DNA of 64,000 nt from Azotobacter chroococcum (lineage in GTDB: Bacteria > Pseudomonadota > Gammaproteobacteria > Pseudomonadales > Pseudomonadaceae), in NCBI RefSeq assembly GCF_004339665.1, contig NZ_SMMU01000014.1, forward strand, positions 47,517 through 111,516, in the 5' to 3' direction. Below are positions 60,739-64,000 of the stretch, piece by piece. Every line of letters starts with the position of its first letter. Positions within the stretch are counted from its first letter, which is position 1. The notes under the pieces were generated by a model. The model was not told the DNA's origin, did not search any database, and saw only the letters and a list, made by a program, of their open reading frames with translations. The translations under genes and the position numbers were made by a program.

Positions 60739-62637
60739 ATGAGCGAACTCGCCCTGCAGTCGGGCCATCCACCCCGGACCTCGTCCGGCCTGGGCCTGCT
60801 GGTCGCCGCCACCGGCGTGGTCTACGGCGACATCGGCACCAGCCCCCTGTACACCCTGAAGGAGGTCTTCGCCGGCCATTACGGGGTGCAGGTCAACCAC
60901 GACGGCGTGCTCGGCATCCTCTCGCTGATCTTCTGGTCGCTGCTCTGGGTGGTGTCGATCAAGTACGTGCTGTTCATCCTGCGCGCCGACAACGAGGGCG
61001 AGGGCGGCGCGATGGCGCTGACCGCCCTGGCCCGCCGCGCCACCGCCGACCATCCGCGCCTGAGCCGGACCCTGGTGCTGCTCGGCCTGTTCGGCGTCGC
61101 GCTGTTCTATGGCGACAGCATGATCACTCCGGCGATCTCCGTGCTGTCGGCGGTCGAGGGGCTGGAGCTCGCCTTCGCCGGGGTGGAGCAGTGGGTGATC
61201 CCCCTGGCGCTCGTGGTGCTGGTCGCCCTGTTCCTGATCCAGCGCCACGGCACGGCGCGCATCGGCATCTTCTTCGGCCCGGTGATGGTGGCCTGGTTCG
61301 TCGTGCTCGGCCTGCTCGGCCTGTACGGCATCCTGCAGCAGCCCGAGGTGCTGCTGGCGCTGAACCCCTGGTGGGCGGCGAACTTCTTCATCGCCCATCC
61401 GGGCCTCGGCGTGGCGATTCTCGGCGCGGTGGTGCTGGCGCTGACCGGCGCCGAGGCGCTCTATGCCGACATGGGCCACTTCGGCCGCCGGCCCATCGCC
61501 CGCGCCTGGTTCCTGCTGGTGCTGCCGGGGCTGTTGCTCAACTACTTTGGTCAGGGCGCGCTGCTGCTGGCGGACCCGGAGGCGGCGCGCAACCCTTTCT
61601 ACCTGCTGGCGCCGGAGTGGGCGCTGCTGCCGATGATCGCCCTGGCCACCCTGGCGACCATCATCGCCTCCCAGGCGGTGATTTCCGGGGCCTTCTCCCT
61701 GACCCGCCAGGCGATCCAGCTCGGCTATGTGCCGCGCATGCAGGTCCAGCACACCTCCAGCGCCGAGGAGGGGCAGATCTACATCGCCACGGTGAACTGG
61801 GCGCTGATGGTCGGCGTGGTGCTGCTGGTGATCGGCTTCGAGAACTCCGGGGCGCTGGCCTCGGCCTATGGCGTGGCAGTGACCGGCACCATGCTGATCA
61901 CCACCCTGCTGGTGGCGGCGGTGATGCTGCTGCTGTGGAAGATGCCGCGCTGGCTGGCGATCCCGCTGCTGCTCGGCTTCCTGCTGGTCGACAGCCTGTT
62001 CTTCGCCGCCAACGTGCCGAAGATCTTCCAGGGCGGCGCCTTCCCGGTGATCGCCGGGATCGGCCTGTTCACCCTGATGAACACCTGGAAGCGCGGCAAG
62101 GAAACCCTCTTCGAGCGCTTGGGCGAAGCGGCTCTGCCGCTGCCGGCGTTCATCGACAGCGTGCGCCTGCAACCGCCGTACCGGGTGCAGGGCACCGCGG
62201 TGTTCCTTGCCGCACGGACGGACGTGGTGCCCCATGCGCTGCTGCACAACCTGCTGCACAACCAGGTGCTGCACGAGCGGGTGGTGCTGCTCACGGTGGT
62301 GTCCGAGGACACGCCGCGGGTGCCGGAGGAGCGGCGCTTCCAGGTCGACGGCTACGGCGAGGGCTTCTACCGCGTGGTGCTGCACTTTGGCTTCATGGAC
62401 GAGCCGGACATTCCCCGCGCCCTGCGCCTGAGCCATCTCGAGGATCTCGACTTCAGCCCCATGCGCACCACCTATTTCCTCAGCCGGGAAACCGTGGTCC
62501 TGAGCAGGCGCATCGGCATGGCCCACTGGCGCGAGGCCCTGTTCGCCTTCCTGCAGAAGAACGCCAACAGCAGCATGCGTTACTTTCAGCTGCCGGTGAA
62601 CCGGGTGATCGAGCTGGGCACGCAGGTGGAGATATAG
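60739..62637 (+). CDS. kup: Low-affinity potassium transporter Kup
   Basis: KUP/HAK/KT-family K+/H+ symporter in the inner membrane. It has 632 residues: about twelve helices to residue 450, then a cytoplasmic domain. Signatures [17 protein letters not shown] near the start and [17 protein letters not shown] after helix 2 are diagnostic, as is [23 protein letters not shown] lies 8 bases before ATG 60739. Same-strand spacing of 55 bp after kdpE suggests one operon. Confidence 0.95.
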   Translation: MSELALQSGHPPRTSSGLGLLVAATGVVYGDIGTSPLYTLKEVFAGHYGVQVNHDGVLGILSLIFWSLLWVVSIKYVLFILRADNEGEGGAMALTALARRATADHPRLSRTLVLLGLFGVALFYGDSMITPAISVLSAVEGLELAFAGVEQWVIPLALVVLVALFLIQRHGTARIGIFFGPVMVAWFVVLGLLGLYGILQQPEVLLALNPWWAANFFIAHPGLGVAILGAVVLALTGAEALYADMGHFGRRPIARAWFLLVLPGLLLNYFGQGALLLADPEAARNPFYLLAPEWALLPMIALATLATIIASQAVISGAFSLTRQAIQLGYVPRMQVQHTSSAEEGQIYIATVNWALMVGVVLLVIGFENSGALASAYGVAVTGTMLITTLLVAAVMLLLWKMPRWLAIPLLLGFLLVDSLFFAANVPKIFQGGAFPVIAGIGLFTLMNTWKRGKETLFERLGEAALPLPAFIDSVRLQPPYRVQGTAVFLAARTDVVPHALLHNLLHNQVLHERVVLLTVVSEDTPRVPEERRFQVDGYGEGFYRVVLHFGFMDEPDIPRALRLSHLEDLDFSPMRTTYFLSRETVVLSRRIGMAHWREALFAFLQKNANSSMRYFQLPVNRVIELGTQVEI

Positions 62638-62672
62638 GGCCGGCTCCCGGGTATGGGAGAGGGCGCTGAAGG

Positions 62673-62844
62673 CCAGCCCTTTCAAGGGCTTGCACTGCCC
62701 CATTGGGGGATAGCCCGGGAAGTAGGGGCGATGGCGCTCTGGTAGGAGCGAATTTGTTCACGATGCTTCTGGTTTTGCCAATGATCGCAGATAAATCTGC
62801 TCCACAGCCCTGCTGGCAAGCAGCCGAGCCTTTGAAAGGGCTGG
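62673..62844. repeat. MITE-like unit with inverted ends and an internal REP-like pair
   Basis: Left end CCAGCCCTTTCAAGG (62673-62687) and right end CCTTTGAAAGGGCTGG (62829-62844) are inverted copies differing by one base. Inside, 62741-62805 is a REP-like pair (GTAGGAGCGAATTTGTTC on one side, GATAAATCTGCTCC on the other), a common Pseudomonadaceae intergenic repeat. The same 15-mer CCAGCCCTTTCAAGG recurs at 63759-63773 beside the transposase. No target duplication is obvious. Confidence 0.5.
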
Positions 62845-62847
62845 CTC

Positions 62848-63756
62848 TCAGATGCCTTTGTCGAGCGGAACGAGGGGCCTCAAGGGCCTTGGCAACTGCT
62901 CGAGGGGACGCGGATTGAGGGTGTTGTCGCGAATGGTGTTCAGCACGCTTTTCTGCGGCTCGGTGGGGGCCGTGTCCAGTGCGACATCCATCAGGAGCAG
63001 GCCGCGTTCCCTTTCGCCTTTCAGGTAATGGGCCTGGCCCAGGCCCATGAGGAACTGCGCGTCCATGGCCTTGCGCAGGCCGGGAGAGGGCCAGCCCTTG
63101 TAGGTGGCGTTCTTCTCCAGCGCCACCTTCAGCAGCTCGATCGCCTCGTCGTGCTTGTGCTGGGCCATCTTCACATGGGCGAGCTGGCTGTAGACCGCGG
63201 GCACCGGCTCCTGGTCGCCTTCCAGGGCCAGTCTGGCATAGCGCTCGGCCTGGGCTAGGGCATTCGGGTCGGTCATCTGTCCGCCAGAGGAGGTGGCGGC
63301 CAGTCGCATGTAGGCAGTCGCCAGTTTGCTGTAGACGTTCGGCCTGTCGTGTGCGGGAAGATCGTTTTCGAGCGCTTCCTCGAAGGTGGCGATGGCCTCT
63401 GCGTCCAGGCCGCTGCGAAACAGGCTGGTGCCGAGGATGTCCAGCAGGCAGGGTGCGCGCCGGCCCTGGGCCAGCTTGTTCTCGAGGAAGTCGATGGCTT
63501 CGGCTTCGCGGCGCGTTTCCACCAGGCACCAGCCCTTGAGCGTCACATAGTCGCGCCAGTCGTTGCCGGAGAAGTCACCGGGCTCCTGAAGCGCATCGAG
63601 CTTCGGCTGGATCTGCGGGCAGGCCCTGGCCCAGCCTTCGCGCTTGACGACATCGGTCAGTGATTTCGGTGTGATATCGGCAGCCTGGGCGGGATGGTTG
63701 GTGGCCATGAGGGTACAGACTGCGAGAAGTGAAATGAGCGCGCTTCGGGCTTTCAT
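62848..63756 (-). CDS. Exported TPR-like repeat protein
   Basis: A 302-residue protein with a Sec signal peptide (MKARSALISLLAVCTLMA, cleaved near AQA). The mature part is all-helical with TPR/Sel1-like units such as GLDAEAIATFEEALENDLP and KHDEAIELLKVALEKNATY. Function unknown; such proteins scaffold envelope complexes. The stop lies 3 bp from one copy of a 15-bp repeat and the start 2 bp from another. An AAAGGG ribosome site for its ATG lies inside the second repeat. Confidence 0.7.
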   Translation of the reverse strand: MKARSALISLLAVCTLMATNHPAQAADITPKSLTDVVKREGWARACPQIQPKLDALQEPGDFSGNDWRDYVTLKGWCLVETRREAEAIDFLENKLAQGRRAPCLLDILGTSLFRSGLDAEAIATFEEALENDLPAHDRPNVYSKLATAYMRLAATSSGGQMTDPNALAQAERYARLALEGDQEPVPAVYSQLAHVKMAQHKHDEAIELLKVALEKNATYKGWPSPGLRKAMDAQFLMGLGQAHYLKGERERGLLLMDVALDTAPTEPQKSVLNTIRDNTLNPRPLEQLPRPLRPLVPLDKGI

Positions 63757-63781
63757 AACCAGCCCTTTCAAGGTGTTTGCG

Positions 63782-63818
63782 TAAACTCCCCCGATAATCG
63801 ATCGGGAGAACAAGACGA
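63782..63818 (+). promoter_or_regulatory. Hairpin covering the transposase ribosome site
   Basis: CCCGAT (63790-63795) pairs with ATCGGG (63801-63806) across AATCG. The GGGAG ribosome site (63804-63808, 9 bases before the ATG) is partly in the stem, so transcripts entering from outside would be poorly translated. Such shielding is known for some IS elements; here it is inferred. Confidence 0.45.
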
Positions 63819-64000
63819 TGTGGGATGCGGTTCTGGCGCGGTTCGAGAAGCAGGCACCGGCCAGCGTCATGGCGCGTCTGGCACTGGAGCGGGCGATGCC
63901 GGCGGCCTGGATCGACGAAGTGTTCGAGACTCACCGGCAACGCCAGTATCCACGCGAGCTGCTGTTTTCCACGGTGGTCGAGCTGATGTCGCTGGTTTCC
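63818..64000 (+). CDS. IS4-family transposase, N-terminal fragment cut by window edge
   Basis: First 61 codons only: MWDAVLARFEKQAPASVMAR, then ALERAMPAAWIDEVFETHR and RELLFSTVVELMSLVS. This matches the N-terminal region of IS4-type DDE transposases that I associate with Azotobacter and Pseudomonas. Catalytic residues are beyond the edge. GGGAG 9 bases upstream supports the ATG. Confidence 0.75.
   Translation, partial: MWDAVLARFEKQAPASVMARLALERAMPAAWIDEVFETHRQRQYPRELLFSTVVELMSLVS

Larger units (their letters stand above)
63759..64000 (+). mobile_element. Left end of an IS4-type insertion sequence (partial)
   Basis: The transposase frame begins at 63818. The element's left boundary is placed tentatively at CCAGCCCTTTCAAGG (63759-63773), the 15-mer also present in the unit at 62673-62844. 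The right end is outside the window, so neither terminal repeats nor target duplication can be confirmed. Confidence 0.5.

Noticed and set aside
62638..62918. A 71-codon plus-strand frame after kup
   Set aside because: It lies across the repeat unit and runs antisense into the TPR-like gene; no homology.

Overview
The window is a chromosomal segment of a high-GC gammaproteobacterium of the Pseudomonadaceae. Gene order from the nuo operon through aceA, purB, mnmA, icd, cspD/clpS/clpA, infA, bpt, aat, trxB, ftsK, lolA, rarA, crcB, serS, cysG and the tus genes follows, as I remember it, the Pseudomonas aeruginosa PA2604-PA2649 region. The monomeric isocitrate dehydrogenase (23978-26203) reads almost like the crystallised Azotobacter vinelandii enzyme, and an IS4-type transposase starts at the right edge. 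I therefore favour an Azotobacter or a close Pseudomonas stutzeri-group relative. This is judged from remembered sequences, not from a search.

Layout. 1-12933 (minus): thirteen-gene-type respiratory complex I operon, nuoA to nuoM, with fused nuoCD; nuoM runs off the left edge. 13382-18231 (minus): a Tat-exported PhoX phosphatase with a Pho box, isocitrate lyase AceA, and a secretin-short-domain protein. 18360-26203 (minus): acetyltransferase, ribosomal oxygenase RoxA, PurB, HflD, tRNA thiolase MnmA, a Nudix hydrolase and monomeric Icd. 26795-31825: cspD, clpS, clpA, infA, bpt and aat, which together hold a complete bacterial N-degron pathway (Aat and Bpt tag, ClpS recognises, ClpA unfolds). 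31880-43683: trxB (minus), then ftsK-lolA-rarA-crcB-serS and cysG (plus), then tusDCBE with a TrpD2/YbiB-like gene (minus). TusBCDE is the sulfur relay that feeds MnmA.

44594-64000 is more accessory. It holds a GlgE-pathway operon (glgE, a treS-maltokinase fusion, glgB) with a candidate AlgU promoter; a hemerythrin; an orphan ParA-like ATPase; a CadR-type regulator facing a short cation transporter through a textbook 19-bp-spacer MerR promoter; a DUF6482 / iron-sulfur photolyase / DUF2256 cluster with a candidate LitR-type light box; and a kdpD-kdpE-kup operon in which an orphan, partly degenerate KdpD/KdpE pair is joined to a Kup potassium transporter with no kdpFABC beside it. The right end has a REP-like pair, an exported repeat protein and the start of an IS element. 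A 15-bp sequence recurs at the IS edge and on both sides of the neighbouring DNA.

I saw no rRNA, tRNA, CRISPR array or phage. The most interesting signals are the KdpDE-Kup arrangement, the light-cluster promoter with its shortened DUF2256 protein, the repeat-flanked gene at the right end, and the candidate ANR, PhoB and AlgU control sites.
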